Shown here: positions 50,167 through 59,719 of the stretch, one piece after another
How positions within the stretch are numbered: position 1 is the first letter of the stretch
Layout: the number at the start of each line of letters is the position of its first letter
Origin: Candidatus Methanoperedens nitratireducens
Lineage (GTDB): Archaea; Halobacteriota; Methanosarcinia; Methanosarcinales; Methanoperedenaceae
Direction: 5' to 3'
Assembly: GCF_900196725.1 (NCBI RefSeq)
Contig: NZ_FZMP01000207.1
Coordinates: 1 to 64,000, forward strand
Length of the DNA: 64,000 nucleotides
The notes under the pieces: model-generated
The model's database searches: none
Told to the model about the DNA's origin: nothing
What the model saw: the letters and a program-made list of their open reading frames with translations, nothing else
Made by a program: the position numbers and the translations under genes

Positions 50167-51261
50167 TTACTTCTTTACCTTTTTTAATCCCTCGATCACA
50201 GCATCGTACTTCTGGCATATCCTCTTCACAACATCCATTTCGGCATTCTTATGCGTGGGAACCAGGATATCAGCCCCGCCTCCTATCTCCTTGCCTTCAC
50301 TCGATGTACCGTAATCAGGCGCTATCTTTACGCCATTGGATGAGATCCCCAGGCGCAGTTCATTGACGATGCGCGACACCATCTCTGTTTGCGGCGCCAC
50401 TTTCGTGGTGATAGAGTACGTTTTCTCGATATACTCATCCTTCAAACCGGAGATACGTTCGATGCTTTCCTTGACCTTTATTTTACTCCCGTACTCGGCG
50501 AGCAAGTTTATCGAATTGATAAGGTCATCGAACGTTGCTGCCGAGACCTCGATTATCCTGCCGTCAAAATACTTGCCGATCTTCTCTCCATAGCCTTTTG
50601 AAATCACAAGGACTCCGAGATCCTGCACACGGTCCCGCTCCTCGTCCGTAGGGTTATACGGGTTAACCACCTCAAATTCCGCGATCCCGCAAAGTGCCAT
50701 CAACGACTCATACATCGGGGTAACGCCTATCCCCTGCTTCCCAAGCCATTTATCAAGCCCCATCTTCTGCTCGCGCGCAAGCTCGATTATCTTGTGTTTG
50801 ATAGCTTCAGGGTCTGCTGAATCAAGGTTAAAGTATTCTGCAAACCGCGCCGTAGTTTGCAGCATCCGCGTCCTGCCATGTGGTTCTGCCGATATCAAGC
50901 CCCTCTCCTCAAGGTCTCTCACATGATCATAAGCGGCGGCGCCTCTCCTGTCAACAAGCTCTGCCACTGTAATGGGCTGGTGATACGCAATCATAGATAG
51001 CGTGCGAAGCACAGGGGAGCGCAGTTCCTTTGGTGCTATATGCCGCACCTTCTCCGCATACTCAGGCTTGACCTGCATCACAAACCTCCCTTCTATCTCT
51101 ACAATCTCTATGGCAGAGCCCCGCTGCGCGTACTCGTCCATCAACTGCCTGACTATATCCCCTACGTTCTTTAATTTTGTAAGGTTACGAAGCTGCAACT
51201 CATCCAGGGGTTCACCCGAAGCGAACAGCGCAGCTTCTATGATCTCCTTTCCTTCGCTCAC
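50167..51261 (-). CDS. scpB: Segregation and condensation protein ScpB with C-terminal extension
   Basis: A 364-residue protein. Residues 1-165 are ScpB, two winged helices that bind ScpA and with SMC form condensin: EIIEAALFASGEPL at the start, then LRTLSMIAYHQPITVAELV and LEERGLISAEPHGRTRML. The remaining 200 residues, including a VVNPYNPTDEERDRVQDLGV segment, form an extension not present in bacterial ScpB, which is about 180-200 residues. The gene starts inside the last codons of scpA (4-base overlap). Confidence 0.88.
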   Translation of the reverse strand: MSEGKEIIEAALFASGEPLDELQLRNLTKLKNVGDIVRQLMDEYAQRGSAIEIVEIEGRFVMQVKPEYAEKVRHIAPKELRSPVLRTLSMIAYHQPITVAELVDRRGAAAYDHVRDLEERGLISAEPHGRTRMLQTTARFAEYFNLDSADPEAIKHKIIELAREQKMGLDKWLGKQGIGVTPMYESLMALCGIAEFEVVNPYNPTDEERDRVQDLGVLVISKGYGEKIGKYFDGRIIEVSAATFDDLINSINLLAEYGSKIKVKESIERISGLKDEYIEKTYSITTKVAPQTEMVSRIVNELRLGISSNGVKIAPDYGTSSEGKEIGGGADILVPTHKNAEMDVVKRICQKYDAVIEGLKKVKK

Positions 51262-51947
51262 GATGCCCCCTGTTTGCGAATGAAAAGCTCACCGAAAAGT
51301 TCTTCCTGGTCAAGCCATATTTCCTTTTTTGTTGCAAGGAATAATATCGCCAGGTATGCCATTACCTTTCCAGACCTGTCAAGTGTCCGGACAAGGTCTG
51401 AGAACCTGATATTCTGCTGGTTCTCAAAAAGCCCGTCCAGCAAATTCCGCATCTTCCCGACCCTGCTTTCGACATCCTCGTCGTGGGCTATCGACAGCAC
51501 CTCCTTGAGCGTGGCGCGGCGTTCGTCCTTAATGTTCTTAAAGCGTTCCAGCCTCCGCTTCTCTATCAGCTCAGCCTTCTTTAATTCCGAAAGCAATTCC
51601 TCAAGCGTCACAGGCCGCCTGGACGTACGGCGCAACGGCAGCGCAGGCACTGGATAATCACTGATCTCGAATTGCTCGTAATCGTCATCGATTATTTCCT
51701 GCGGTTCCTCTATGTCCACAAGGGCATTGGATTTCATGCGAAGCAGTATGGCAGCATACAGCAATGTCCTTCCAGAGATGCGCAGATCCATTTTTTCCAG
51801 CGCCTCAAGCTGCTTCAGGAACTTATCAGTAACCTCGACTATATCGACATTCCAGGGGTCAATCTCCCCGTTTTTCGCCATGTTTACAAGGATTTCGATA
51901 GGTTCTTCCAGTATTTCCTCGATTAGAACTGCTTCTCCTTCGGACAT
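51258..51947 (-). CDS. scpA: Segregation and condensation protein ScpA
   Basis: A 229-residue kleisin that bridges SMC heads. The N-terminal part has PIEILVNMAKNGEIDPWNVD (about 16-35), the diagnostic ScpA stretch. It continues with LRISGRTLLYAAILLRMKS, a charged middle, and a C-terminal winged helix ending FLATKKEIWLDQEELFGELF. It is translated together with scpB through a 4-base overlap. An SMC gene is not in the window, although smc-scpA-scpB strings are common in archaea. Confidence 0.92.
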   Translation of the reverse strand: MSEGEAVLIEEILEEPIEILVNMAKNGEIDPWNVDIVEVTDKFLKQLEALEKMDLRISGRTLLYAAILLRMKSNALVDIEEPQEIIDDDYEQFEISDYPVPALPLRRTSRRPVTLEELLSELKKAELIEKRRLERFKNIKDERRATLKEVLSIAHDEDVESRVGKMRNLLDGLFENQQNIRFSDLVRTLDRSGKVMAYLAILFLATKKEIWLDQEELFGELFIRKQGAS

Positions 51948-52170
51948 ATTTAATTCATATGAATTCGGAAAACTTTGCCTTATTTACAGATTTAGTCTTC
52001 CGGTTGTTTTTAATGTATCTCTTCTATACAATCCTGTTTAGGGTTATATATCTACTGCTCTTTAATAGGTTCAAATTTATTTAAGGCTTGGCATGGGTTA
52101 TAGCGCTTATTTGAGCTTATGAGGAATGCTCGGAACATCTGATAATGCCCAAAAAGACCGAGAATTATAA

Positions 52171-53094
52171 TTACACAATATCCCGCTTTTCCCCGTCTTT
52201 TGACAGTAGAACAACCCTGCTTGCCTCTGATTCATCCGCGATAAGATAGCCCAGCGCCAGAGCGACCTCTTTTGAGAATTCCAGCACCTCCCGGTGGGAT
52301 GGCATGTTATCCCGCGACAGCCGCATTCTTGAAAATCCAAGGTGCATATAAGCTTTCAGTTCAACGTAATCGGGCTCTGCCGCTTCTATAAGCCGCGCAT
52401 AGCCTTCGGGCGCGGACACATTCACACCTTTTGTCAGAGTAATCCTGACTGCAGTCCTCGCCTTGAAATCCTTCATAACTTCTAGTGAATGCTTTATGTT
52501 CTCCCATGTGTCTCCAAGCGGTCTGCATACCTTTCCATATGCCTCCTTATCAGGTGCATTCAGGCTGATATAAAGTTGCGTGGGCTTGATATCTCCGACC
52601 ATTCCGGGGTTTGTTCCGTTGGTGACTACAAAAGTTGTCAGGTCTTTTTTGTGGAATTCTTCAATGAGTTCGGGCAGATAAGGGTATATCGTCGGCTCAC
52701 CTGAAAGCGAAATAGCAACATGCTTGGGTGTAAAAGCCTCTTTCCACTTCGTTTTATCCATAATCTCAGAGCCGCCATAGCCCGATACAAGCCTGTGCTG
52801 CCCGGCGAGGCAGCTTTCCACTATGTCCTGCGGAGAATCCCATTTTTCGGGGACTTCCACGGGCGCTTCAACAGCGCGCCAGCAGTGGAGGCAGCGGTGG
52901 TTGCATACAAGGGTGGGCGTCATCTGGATGCAGCGGTGTGAGGTTATACCGTAGAATTTTGATTTATAACAGTCCCCATCGTTGCGCAGGCTTTTGTTAA
53001 GCCAGAGGCATGTTTTCACTGCACCGTGGGTGCCGGCGAGATGATAGCCGTGTTTTTTTAGGAGGTCTTTTGTTGATTCGGTTATAGGTTTCAT
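52171..53094 (-). CDS. taw1: 4-demethylwyosine synthase TYW1
   Basis: A 307-residue radical SAM enzyme that builds the tricyclic base of wyosine at G37 of tRNA-Phe from N1-methylguanosine and pyruvate. The radical SAM cluster is C64-x3-C68-x2-C71 (CNHRCLHCW), followed by ISLSGEPTIYPYL. Earlier cysteines (around 29 and 42) supply the second Fe-S cluster. The typical archaeal length and the absence of a flavodoxin domain agree with Taw1. ATG 53094 was preferred to GTG 53118; a TATA-like TTTATAAATA lies shortly upstream, consistent with a short leader. Confidence 0.93.
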   Translation of the reverse strand: MKPITESTKDLLKKHGYHLAGTHGAVKTCLWLNKSLRNDGDCYKSKFYGITSHRCIQMTPTLVCNHRCLHCWRAVEAPVEVPEKWDSPQDIVESCLAGQHRLVSGYGGSEIMDKTKWKEAFTPKHVAISLSGEPTIYPYLPELIEEFHKKDLTTFVVTNGTNPGMVGDIKPTQLYISLNAPDKEAYGKVCRPLGDTWENIKHSLEVMKDFKARTAVRITLTKGVNVSAPEGYARLIEAAEPDYVELKAYMHLGFSRMRLSRDNMPSHREVLEFSKEVALALGYLIADESEASRVVLLSKDGEKRDIV

Positions 53095-53236
53095 CGGTTC
53101 GGAATTAGACAAATACACCGACCTATTTATAAACTCGCCCCTAAAAAGATATTTTGCTTCTAACTACCCTTACCTAAACCGAAAGCTATTATACACAAAA
53201 TAACATCAGATAGAGTAAACCATTAGAGGTAATTTA

Positions 53237-54433
53237 ATGCCAAGAAACATTCGTGTGGAGAAACTTACACAAACTCCTATAGAAAAACAGGAGATTGAGA
53301 TAGTAGAGAGAAAAGGGGTTGGGCACCCGGATAGCATGGCAGATGGCTTTGCTGAGGCTGTAAGCCGCTCGCTATGCAATGAATACATCAAAAAATGCGG
53401 AACAGTCCTTCACCATAATACCGATCAGGTCGAGGTCGTGGCTGGACGCTCCTGCCCGGAATACAAAGGTGGGGAACTGATATCGCCGATGTATGTGCTT
53501 CTCGTAGGGAGGGCGACAAAAGAATTCCAGGACTGTAAAATCCCCACTGATACCACGGCTGTAAAGGCTGCGAAACAATACCTGAAAAACACCCTTCCGG
53601 ACATCGATTCTGAGCATGATATTATCATCGACTGCAAACTTGGCGTCGGGTCAACAGACCTCCAGAGCGTTTTCAGGCGCGGACAAGCGCCTATGGCAAA
53701 TGATACATCTTTCGGTGTGGGGTTCGCTCCCTTCTCCGAAACTGAGAATATAGTCTATAATACAGAGCGGCAAATGGTGTTGAATTTCAAGAAAGATATC
53801 CCTGCCATTGGAACAGATATTAAGGTCATGGGCATGAGGAAGAACGATAAGATCACCCTCACCGTCGCCTGTGCAATGATAGGGAAGTACATAGACGATG
53901 CTTCACACTATTTCTCCATAAAAGAAGAGCTCAGCGATAAAATATGCGACCTTGCGATGAAATATACCAACCGTGAAGTGGAGGTCTTTGTTAATACTGG
54001 CGATCATGAAGAAAGCGGGTGCGTTTACCTGACCGTTACCGGGACTTCCGCGGAAATGGGCGATGACGGCTCGGTGGGAAGGGGGAACAGGTGTAACGGT
54101 CTGATAACGCCTAACAGACCGATGAGCATGGAAGCCACAAGCGGTAAAAACCCGATAAACCATGTCGGCAAGCTGTACAACCTCCTCTCCAACCGGATGG
54201 CGAACGATATCGCAGAAAAAGTCCCGGGAATCGAGGACGTGCATATCCGCATCCTGTCGCAGATAGGGCATCCGATAGACCAGCCGCTTATCGCAAGCGC
54301 GCAGGTGATACCCGAAGCAGGTGCGAATATGAGCGTGATAAAATCAGAATCCGAGGCGATCATCGACCAGTGGCTTGCTGATATCACCAAGGTCACAGAA
54401 ATGATAGCCAGGGGAGAGCTGGATACTTTTTAG
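53237..54433 (+). CDS. mat: Archaeal S-adenosylmethionine synthetase
   Basis: A 398-residue methionine adenosyltransferase of the archaeal class (COG1812). It makes SAM from methionine and [14 protein letters not shown] at 27-37 is the ATP-binding motif shared with all MATs, and [20 protein letters not shown] (near 279-298) is the archaeal signature. GAGGT precedes the ATG. The tRNA-modifying radical SAM gene next door uses its product, but the two genes are divergent and each appears to have its own promoter. Confidence 0.96.
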   Translation: MPRNIRVEKLTQTPIEKQEIEIVERKGVGHPDSMADGFAEAVSRSLCNEYIKKCGTVLHHNTDQVEVVAGRSCPEYKGGELISPMYVLLVGRATKEFQDCKIPTDTTAVKAAKQYLKNTLPDIDSEHDIIIDCKLGVGSTDLQSVFRRGQAPMANDTSFGVGFAPFSETENIVYNTERQMVLNFKKDIPAIGTDIKVMGMRKNDKITLTVACAMIGKYIDDASHYFSIKEELSDKICDLAMKYTNREVEVFVNTGDHEESGCVYLTVTGTSAEMGDDGSVGRGNRCNGLITPNRPMSMEATSGKNPINHVGKLYNLLSNRMANDIAEKVPGIEDVHIRILSQIGHPIDQPLIASAQVIPEAGANMSVIKSESEAIIDQWLADITKVTEMIARGELDTF

Positions 54434-54451
54434 CTCTCTATTTTTCTCTTT

Positions 54452-54841
54452 TTACCCTTTTAGTATTTTCACATCAACGTGACGGGTCCTGGGTCCGTCA
54501 AGCTCAACGAAGAATACGCTCTGCCACGTTCCCAGTACAGGATGTCCGCCCTCGACCGGTATGACCGCGCTTGCTCCCAACAGCACGGCCCGCAGATGCG
54601 CATCTGCGTTATTGTCTATCTGGTTGTGGGCGTAGCTCTTATTTTCCGGTACGAGCGCTTCAAGCATGTCCAGTATATCGCTTCTAAGCCCGCGCTCGTT
54701 CTCGTTGATTATTATGCCGCCCGTACTGTGGCGTGTGGATACGACGCAGATGCCGTTTTCTGTGCCGCTTTCTTTTATCGCTGCGCGCACGCGGTCGGTT
54801 ATGTCGATGAGTTCGGTGCGGGTTGTGGTCTGGATGTCCAT
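54452..54841 (-). CDS. YjbQ/UPF0047 family protein
   Basis: A 129-residue protein with STRHSTGGIIINENERGL (about 35-52), NADAHLRAVLLGASAVIPV (about 78-96) and LGTWQSVFFVELDGPR. These are the core of YjbQ-type proteins, which show weak thiamine-phosphate synthase activity. They form trimers with a conserved His/Asp site. The length is normal. It is convergent with MAT and divergent from the thymidylate kinase gene. The physiological role is unclear. Confidence 0.9.
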   Translation of the reverse strand: MDIQTTTRTELIDITDRVRAAIKESGTENGICVVSTRHSTGGIIINENERGLRSDILDMLEALVPENKSYAHNQIDNNADAHLRAVLLGASAVIPVEGGHPVLGTWQSVFFVELDGPRTRHVDVKILKG

Positions 54842-54924
54842 GATTACCTCCGAAATTATCCCGTAATTAAACTATTTTGGAAAATGGATAAGCTTTTTCA
54901 TTATAAATTAGATATATAGCCAGA

Positions 54925-55532
54925 ATGCCAGAAGGAAAACTGATCACACTCGAAGGGATTGATGGTACAGGAAAATCCAGTATAGCAAAACTGCTGGGAA
55001 CCGAATTCCCCAACGCTGTTTTTACAAGAGAGCCCACCCGGAGCTGGATAGGAAAAACAGTAAAAAATCGATAGAATCCGATGCTGACCCGTTAGCGGAA
55101 CTGTTTTTGTTTGTCGCTGACCATGCAGAGCATATTGCAAAAGTGATCAGACCAGCACTTGCAGAAGGAAAACTCGTAATTTCCGACAGGTACTCCGACA
55201 GCAGGTATGCCTACCAGGGCGCCACTCTTTCAAATATGTTCGATGATGCGATGAGATGGGTGCAGGGTATTCATAAAGGCTGGACTGTAGTGCCTGACCT
55301 TACCATTCTTTTCACCATCGACCCGGCTGTTGCGGTCGCGCGGTGTGGCGTTCGCGGAGAGCATACGAAATTCGAAAAAATCGGGTTCCTGAGAAGCGTG
55401 CAGGAGAACTTTCTTAAACTTGCGAAAGAAGAGCCTCTGCGCTTTGTAATAATAGATGCTGATGCTACACTCGAAGTTGTCGGAAGTGAGGTTGAGTCTG
55501 CGATTAGAGATTTTATGGCGACCGCAGGATGA
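54925..55532 (+). pseudogene. tmk: Thymidylate kinase, frameshifted at an A-run
   Basis: From ATG 54925 the text reads as Tmk: LITLEGIDGTGKSSIAKLLG (Walker A GIDGTGKS) and TREPTRSW. At the A6 run 55062-55067 the frame ends at TAG 55072-55074. Adding one A restores KKSIESDADPLAELFLFVAD. The rest of the enzyme then follows to 55532, including SDRYSDSRYAYQGA (the DR(Y/H) motif). Total length would be about 203 residues. dTMP kinase is normally essential, so this may be an assembly error in a homopolymer, a recent mutation backed by another copy, or slippage-dependent expression. It overlaps the next gene by four bases. Confidence 0.82.
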
Positions 55533-55816
55533 TAATGTTTAATACAGCCATAAACCCATTCAACAGCGGTGATTTAATGCCGGAACATCCCGTTTTTGCA
55601 GATGGCGCCCTGCCCGGAAAATTCAAGCTGCTCATAGCCATGGCTTTTGATGCATCGTACGGAGCAGTTCAGGGTGTAAAGGTACTGGCTCAGCAGGCAA
55701 TGGAGGCTGGCGCTACAAAAGAGGAGATTGCGGAAGCATTGAGAGTAGCACAACACCTGAGCGGCGTCGGCTGCATATATACAGCAGGGCAGGCTTTAAA
55801 GGAATTATTTGATTGA
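55529..55816 (+). CDS. Carboxymuconolactone decarboxylase-family protein
   Basis: A 95-residue all-helical protein with the CMD-type core: LPGKFKLLIAMAFDASYGAV and then QQAMEAGATKEEIAEALRVA. The AhpD-like CxxC is absent, only a single Cys (GVGCIY) remains, so peroxidase-partner activity is unlikely. The 4-base overlap with tmk implies coupled translation. Small single-domain members of this family are common in methanogens with unknown roles. A longer start at 55529 and ATG 55577 are both possible. Confidence 0.82.
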   Translation: MIMFNTAINPFNSGDLMPEHPVFADGALPGKFKLLIAMAFDASYGAVQGVKVLAQQAMEAGATKEEIAEALRVAQHLSGVGCIYTAGQALKELFD

Positions 55817-55854
55817 AAAATTCCCTTGCTTTTCAATAAATTATTTAAAAAAAA

Positions 55855-56004
55855 TTATTTTTTAAATTCAGTATATCCGCATTTCCCGCATGCAAAGCGG
55901 TTCTTATGCTCTCCGAGAAAAACTCCCGGACCGCATCTGGGGCATGACTGCCTGACCTTTTTAGCCTTATCCCCGCTTACTTCGTAGAATTTATTTACTG
56001 CCAT
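55855..56004 (-). CDS. rps27ae: Ribosomal protein S27ae
   Basis: A 49-residue zinc-ribbon ribosomal protein of the small subunit. CPRC at 21-24 and CGKC at 39-42 (cysteines 21, 24, 39 and 42) hold the zinc, with the archaeal sequence [14 protein letters not shown] before and YTEFKK at the end. It lies five bases after rps24e, the conserved archaeal order. It is too short for standard length cut-offs but unambiguous. Confidence 0.95.
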   Translation of the reverse strand: MAVNKFYEVSGDKAKKVRQSCPRCGPGVFLGEHKNRFACGKCGYTEFKK

Positions 56005-56009
56005 TAATA

Positions 56010-56438
56010 TCACTTCTTTTCAGGTTCTTTTTTCTCTGATTTTGCCTCAGCTTTTGCCTCTGGTTTGGCTTCAGCCTTTGCCTCAGCTTTTGCTTCTGCC
56101 TTTGCTTCCTGTTTAGCTTCTCCGGCAGGTGCAGCCGGTGCTTCCTCGGCTTTCTCCTCGGTGGGCTTGGGCGCGCCTCGAACAACAAGATACTGGTGAG
56201 CCAGTTGTTTTAATCGCTCCTCGGTCTCGTAAATACTTGCCGTTCCTATTATCTCCTGCTTCCCGAATGCCGTATTAAGCTGTTCGATAACGATCAGTTC
56301 GGGTTTGGAGTTCGCCATTGCAGCAAGCTTGTTCTTCACTTCTATCCTTGAAGGGGTCCCTTTATTGACGATCTTTAAAGAGACTTCTCTTCTATTCAAT
56401 AGTGGATTTTTTTTATCTTTGATGATCTGAAGTTCCAT
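56010..56438 (-). CDS. rps24e: Ribosomal protein S24e with a charged repeat tail
   Basis: A 142-residue protein whose first 97 residues are S24e: [40 protein letters not shown] and YLVVRG. The remaining 45 residues are a low-complexity tail of repeated AKAE/AKPE units rich in Lys, Glu and Ala. Archaeal S24e is normally about 100 residues, so the tail is an addition. It overlaps the dephospho-CoA kinase gene by 26 bases and precedes rps27ae in the transcription-translation operon. Confidence 0.93.
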   Translation of the reverse strand: MELQIIKDKKNPLLNRREVSLKIVNKGTPSRIEVKNKLAAMANSKPELIVIEQLNTAFGKQEIIGTASIYETEERLKQLAHQYLVVRGAPKPTEEKAEEAPAAPAGEAKQEAKAEAKAEAKAEAKPEAKAEAKSEKKEPEKK

Positions 56439-56973
56439 TATTTTCCTCCTTACATTTCATTTTATCAATTAATGATTGTATCTCTTTTTTCTTGTCCTGG
56501 GTCACTTTGACAACTACCGCCCCTTCGTCCGGCAAACCATATATAACTACTGATGACAATGGCGCCATGGCGATCGCCGGCAGGGCGGCTAAGTCCTCTT
56601 CACCTTTTACGAATATCCGTACCGGGTTATCGGAATCCATAGCTTTTGATACTTCATGCAGCAGTCCTTCCGTTAGTATACCAGGCGGGTTTTCGACCGT
56701 GATAGTCCTGAACCGGGGATGCTTGGTACCGTGCAGGATGTGATCAGCAGCGGGAATACGCTTTGTCCTGTCATCCACAAAAGATATGTCCGGCACAATC
56801 CCGGCATTAAGCAGGTTGAATGTTACAATATCTCCTACTGTTATTATTTTAGCAGGATTTTTCAAATCCTTGATTATCTGCCTGGCAGTATCCTGCCCGT
56901 CCCCGCGGTAAAGCTCACCGTGAAGTTTCCTGAGTTCTGATTTTAATTCATCCGGAAGACAATATATCTTCAA
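56413..56973 (-). CDS. GTP-dependent dephospho-CoA kinase (DUF359)
   Basis: A 186-residue kinase that phosphorylates dephospho-CoA with GTP in the archaeal CoA pathway. DUF359 landmarks are GDIVTFNLLNAGIVPDISFV (about 47-66), DDRTKR (67-72), FRTITVENPPGILTE and FVKGEEDLAALPAIAMAPL. The position between spt4 and rps24e is conserved across euryarchaea. It starts two bases after spt4 ends and overlaps rps24e by 26 bases. Confidence 0.9.
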   Translation of the reverse strand: MKIYCLPDELKSELRKLHGELYRGDGQDTARQIIKDLKNPAKIITVGDIVTFNLLNAGIVPDISFVDDRTKRIPAADHILHGTKHPRFRTITVENPPGILTEGLLHEVSKAMDSDNPVRIFVKGEEDLAALPAIAMAPLSSVVIYGLPDEGAVVVKVTQDKKKEIQSLIDKMKCKEENNGTSDHQR

Positions 56974-56974
56974 A

Positions 56975-57160
56975 CTACCGCACCTTCAGGGCATACTTCC
57001 CGGGCAATTTAACACCAAGCTTTTTTGCTATCTGTGATTTTAGCGGGTCGATTATTACCACATAGCCGCTCCAGTCACTGGTAAAGGATGTAGAGTTGCA
57101 TGCCTCGCACACCTGTCCGCTCACCAGCCTGTGGCACTCCTTACAAACAAGCTCTGCCAT
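56975..57160 (-). CDS. spt4: Transcription elongation factor Spt4
   Basis: A 61-residue zinc-binding factor that pairs with Spt5 on RNA polymerase to raise processivity. Zinc cysteines are C6, C9, C18 and C21 (CKECH and CEACN), then FTSDWSGYVVIIDP. The length is standard. It shares one base with the end of rpoE. Confidence 0.94.
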   Translation of the reverse strand: MAELVCKECHRLVSGQVCEACNSTSFTSDWSGYVVIIDPLKSQIAKKLGVKLPGKYALKVR

Positions 57161-57831
57161 TACGCCTCCCCGGGGATTTCTGCGCTTTCTGCCTTAGCTG
57201 CATCTTCTTTCTTTACTTCCTTCTTTTCCTCTCTCTTCTTTTTCCTTGGCTTCGCTTCTTTTTCCTCGCCGCCTTCTTTCGGTTTGCCTTCCCGCGCCTC
57301 TTCAAGCCAGTCTATTTTACCCAGCGCATGCTGACGCATGGTCAGACCGATCTTACTGTCCCTTGGTTCGCGCTCATTAAGACTGACCGCCACTATCCTG
57401 GCTCTTACGTGGTCCCCTACTGTTACGGAGCGGCCGGATTCCTTTGTTATGAGCCTTGAGTTCCTCTCGTCGTAGCTCACGTACTCATCCGTCAGCTGGC
57501 TTACATGCACAAGACCGTCAAGAGGACCTATCCCCACAAATATACCGAACTCGACGACCTCTAACACGCTGCCTTCGATTATTTCCTGCAATTCAGGCAT
57601 AAAAGTAATTGCATCAAACACGGTATCGTAATAAACTCCTGCATCTCCTGCCAGTATGTGCCCTTCGCCCACTTCTACAATGTCCGTTACTGCGACTATT
57701 GATCCAATAACCTTGTCCACAAGTCCTTCAAGCTTATCCCGCAGGGCAAGCTTAACTGCCGCTTCCACGGGTTCGCCAAGTAATTCAGGTGCAATTCTCA
57801 CCGTATCTGCTAATCTCATTTTTTTATACAT
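57160..57831 (-). CDS. rpo7: RNA polymerase subunit Rpo7 (RpoE') with a charged tail
   Basis: A 223-residue stalk subunit. An N-terminal RNP-like domain (MYKKMRLADTVRIAPELLGE) and a C-terminal S1 domain (about 82-165; GSVLEVVEFGIFVGIGPLDG) bind Rpo4 and emerging RNA. The usual length is about 187. The extra 40 residues are a Lys/Glu-rich tail. It lies downstream of the PIN gene and immediately upstream of spt4, as in most euryarchaea. Confidence 0.94.
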   Translation of the reverse strand: MYKKMRLADTVRIAPELLGEPVEAAVKLALRDKLEGLVDKVIGSIVAVTDIVEVGEGHILAGDAGVYYDTVFDAITFMPELQEIIEGSVLEVVEFGIFVGIGPLDGLVHVSQLTDEYVSYDERNSRLITKESGRSVTVGDHVRARIVAVSLNEREPRDSKIGLTMRQHALGKIDWLEEAREGKPKEGGEEKEAKPRKKKREEKKEVKKEDAAKAESAEIPGEA

Positions 57832-57854
57832 TTGAACCCTCTTAATAAAAGATA

Positions 57855-58223
57855 TTAAATACTTAAATGAGTTTTCTCTCGAAGGTGTACAATAGTAACT
57901 CCCTTACTACATAATCTTTTCTTTAATTCTGCATCGTTGGTAAGGACAGCTACGTCCTTTCCGGCTGCCATGTCCATAATAATATCATCGACAAATCCAT
58001 TCTTTTCAATCACGGTGCATCTGTCCAGCAAAGATAATGCTATCTTCGCCGCCACCTTATCCCTGCCCCGCGCTTCTATGAATATTTTTTCTAACTCCTT
58101 AACAGACGCCCCTGGAACAAGATATGTGTCAAATCCCAATCGTTTCAACTCCGAAAAAATATCTACGCCGAACTGTCCCGGGATCATCAGCCCGTTGGTA
58201 TCGATAATCACTTTCCTCGTCAT
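57855..58223 (-). CDS. PIN-domain protein (Fcf1/Utp24-like) of the aIF2 operon
   Basis: A 122-residue PIN domain. Acidic residues are at VIIDTNGLM (D8), [17 protein letters not shown] and VLTNDAEL, giving a full nuclease site. The gene is the standard neighbour of aIF2 gamma and rpoE in archaea and is related to Fcf1/Utp24, which processes rRNA in eukaryotes, so a housekeeping RNA role is likelier than a toxin. It overlaps the end of the aIF2 gamma gene by four bases. Confidence 0.85.
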   Translation of the reverse strand: MTRKVIIDTNGLMIPGQFGVDIFSELKRLGFDTYLVPGASVKELEKIFIEARGRDKVAAKIALSLLDRCTVIEKNGFVDDIIMDMAAGKDVAVLTNDAELKKRLCSKGVTIVHLREKTHLSI

Positions 58224-59452
58224 TTAACTTCTTTGATCAATATACCTGAGCCGATAAGCCTCCAGCGTGCTCCGACCCGCCTGCTGATCGCGATCGATGA
58301 GCCTTTGCCCGCGCATACCGGTCTTTTAAGTTTGACCTCGGCGTCCGAAGCCCTTGCGCTTGTGACAACACCTATGGTAGTCGCAGTGCCTATATTCAGC
58401 ATCAATGGCTCGTTTGAGCGTATCGGTTCGACTTTGGATTCATCGCTCACCCCTACCACGCGCGGAAGGAGTTTTGTTTCCATCACGAAACCCTCAATGG
58501 TCGGAGGCATCGAACCTGCAAGCCCTGCGACCTGGCCGACAAGCGCATCGCTCTTGGTAAGGGACGGGTCAAGCTTCGTACCTACCCCGATAAGACCTCC
58601 GGGCCTTGCTTCTTCGATCTCTTCGTTGCCGGCATGTATCCTGGTAATATCGGTTTTGATGGAAACCCACTTAACAGTCCCCCCTGCCTCAACTTTCCTG
58701 CCAGGACGAAGCTCTATTTCTTCGCCCGGGCGCAGGCGTCCGCAGCTTAATGATCCGCCTATGACGCCGCCTACGAGCTTATCCGGCGATGTTCCGGGTT
58801 TATTTACATCAAAAGACCGCGCTACGAACATGAGCGGCGGCTTGTCCAGATCGCGTTTTGGCGTAGGGATGTACTTTTCAATAGCTTCAATAACGAGGTC
58901 GATATTCGTATTCTGCTGTGCTGAGACCGGGATGACGGGTGCGTTCTCCGCAACTGTCCCTTTCACAAAGGCTTTGATCTGGTTATAGTTCTCTATGACC
59001 TTCTCTCGTGGAACAAGATCGATCTTATTCTGGATGATCACTATGTTTTTTATCCCTATGATATTCAGGGCCATAAGATGCTCTTTCGTCTGCGGCTGCG
59101 GGCATGTTTCGTTGGCTGCAATAACAAGGAGAGCGCCATCCATCAGCGCCGCTCCAGAGAGCATTGTCGCCATTAATGTTTCGTGCCCGGGTGAATCGAC
59201 AAACGAAATGGCACGCAGAATCTCGGATTTTGCCCCGCATTTTTCACATACCTCTTTAGTAGTATAATTTTCAGGTTCGGGGCATCCGGGACATTTCCTG
59301 AGCACGACATCGGCATAGCCCAGCCTGATCGATATCCCTCTTTTTATTTCTTCGCTGTGCCTGTCGGTCCAGGCACCTGAAAGTGCCTTGACGAGTGTGG
59401 TTTTACCGTGATCAACGTGTCCTACGATGCCTATATTTACAACTGGTTGCAA
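58220..59452 (-). CDS. eif2g: Translation initiation factor aIF2 gamma
   Basis: A 410-residue GTPase that carries initiator Met-tRNA. G1 GHVDHGKT is at 11-18, switch 2 DSPGHE follows, then NKID. The zinc knuckle [20 protein letters not shown] occupies about 54-73. A TTG start at 59450-59452 is chosen because GGAGGA lies at the proper distance, and the product then begins [16 protein letters not shown] with the normal family length. The longer open frame to 59560 has no family sequence. It leads the operon eif2g-PIN-rpo7-spt4-dephospho-CoA kinase-rps24e-rps27ae. Confidence 0.95.
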   Translation of the reverse strand: MQPVVNIGIVGHVDHGKTTLVKALSGAWTDRHSEEIKRGISIRLGYADVVLRKCPGCPEPENYTTKEVCEKCGAKSEILRAISFVDSPGHETLMATMLSGAALMDGALLVIAANETCPQPQTKEHLMALNIIGIKNIVIIQNKIDLVPREKVIENYNQIKAFVKGTVAENAPVIPVSAQQNTNIDLVIEAIEKYIPTPKRDLDKPPLMFVARSFDVNKPGTSPDKLVGGVIGGSLSCGRLRPGEEIELRPGRKVEAGGTVKWVSIKTDITRIHAGNEEIEEARPGGLIGVGTKLDPSLTKSDALVGQVAGLAGSMPPTIEGFVMETKLLPRVVGVSDESKVEPIRSNEPLMLNIGTATTIGVVTSARASDAEVKLKRPVCAGKGSSIAISRRVGARWRLIGSGILIKEVK

Positions 59453-59719
59453 TGAAATCCTCCAATATGAGAATAATGTGCTAAGATTAGGCTCTTTGTA
59501 TTTAACCGCTTTTACATCGCGGGTAAAATAGCCCTCTGAACGGACAATCTTAAGCCACACAAAAGTTTTCGTGGGGTATAAGCTTATTTGTCATGCAACC
59601 TTCAGGTTTATGTATCTATAGAGATTACTGAAGACTTTGTGAATTCGCGAATAATGTTCTCTGACCATGGTTCATTTATATGGTATCATAGCGTATTCTA
59701 AGAACTAGGAGTGCAAGAC

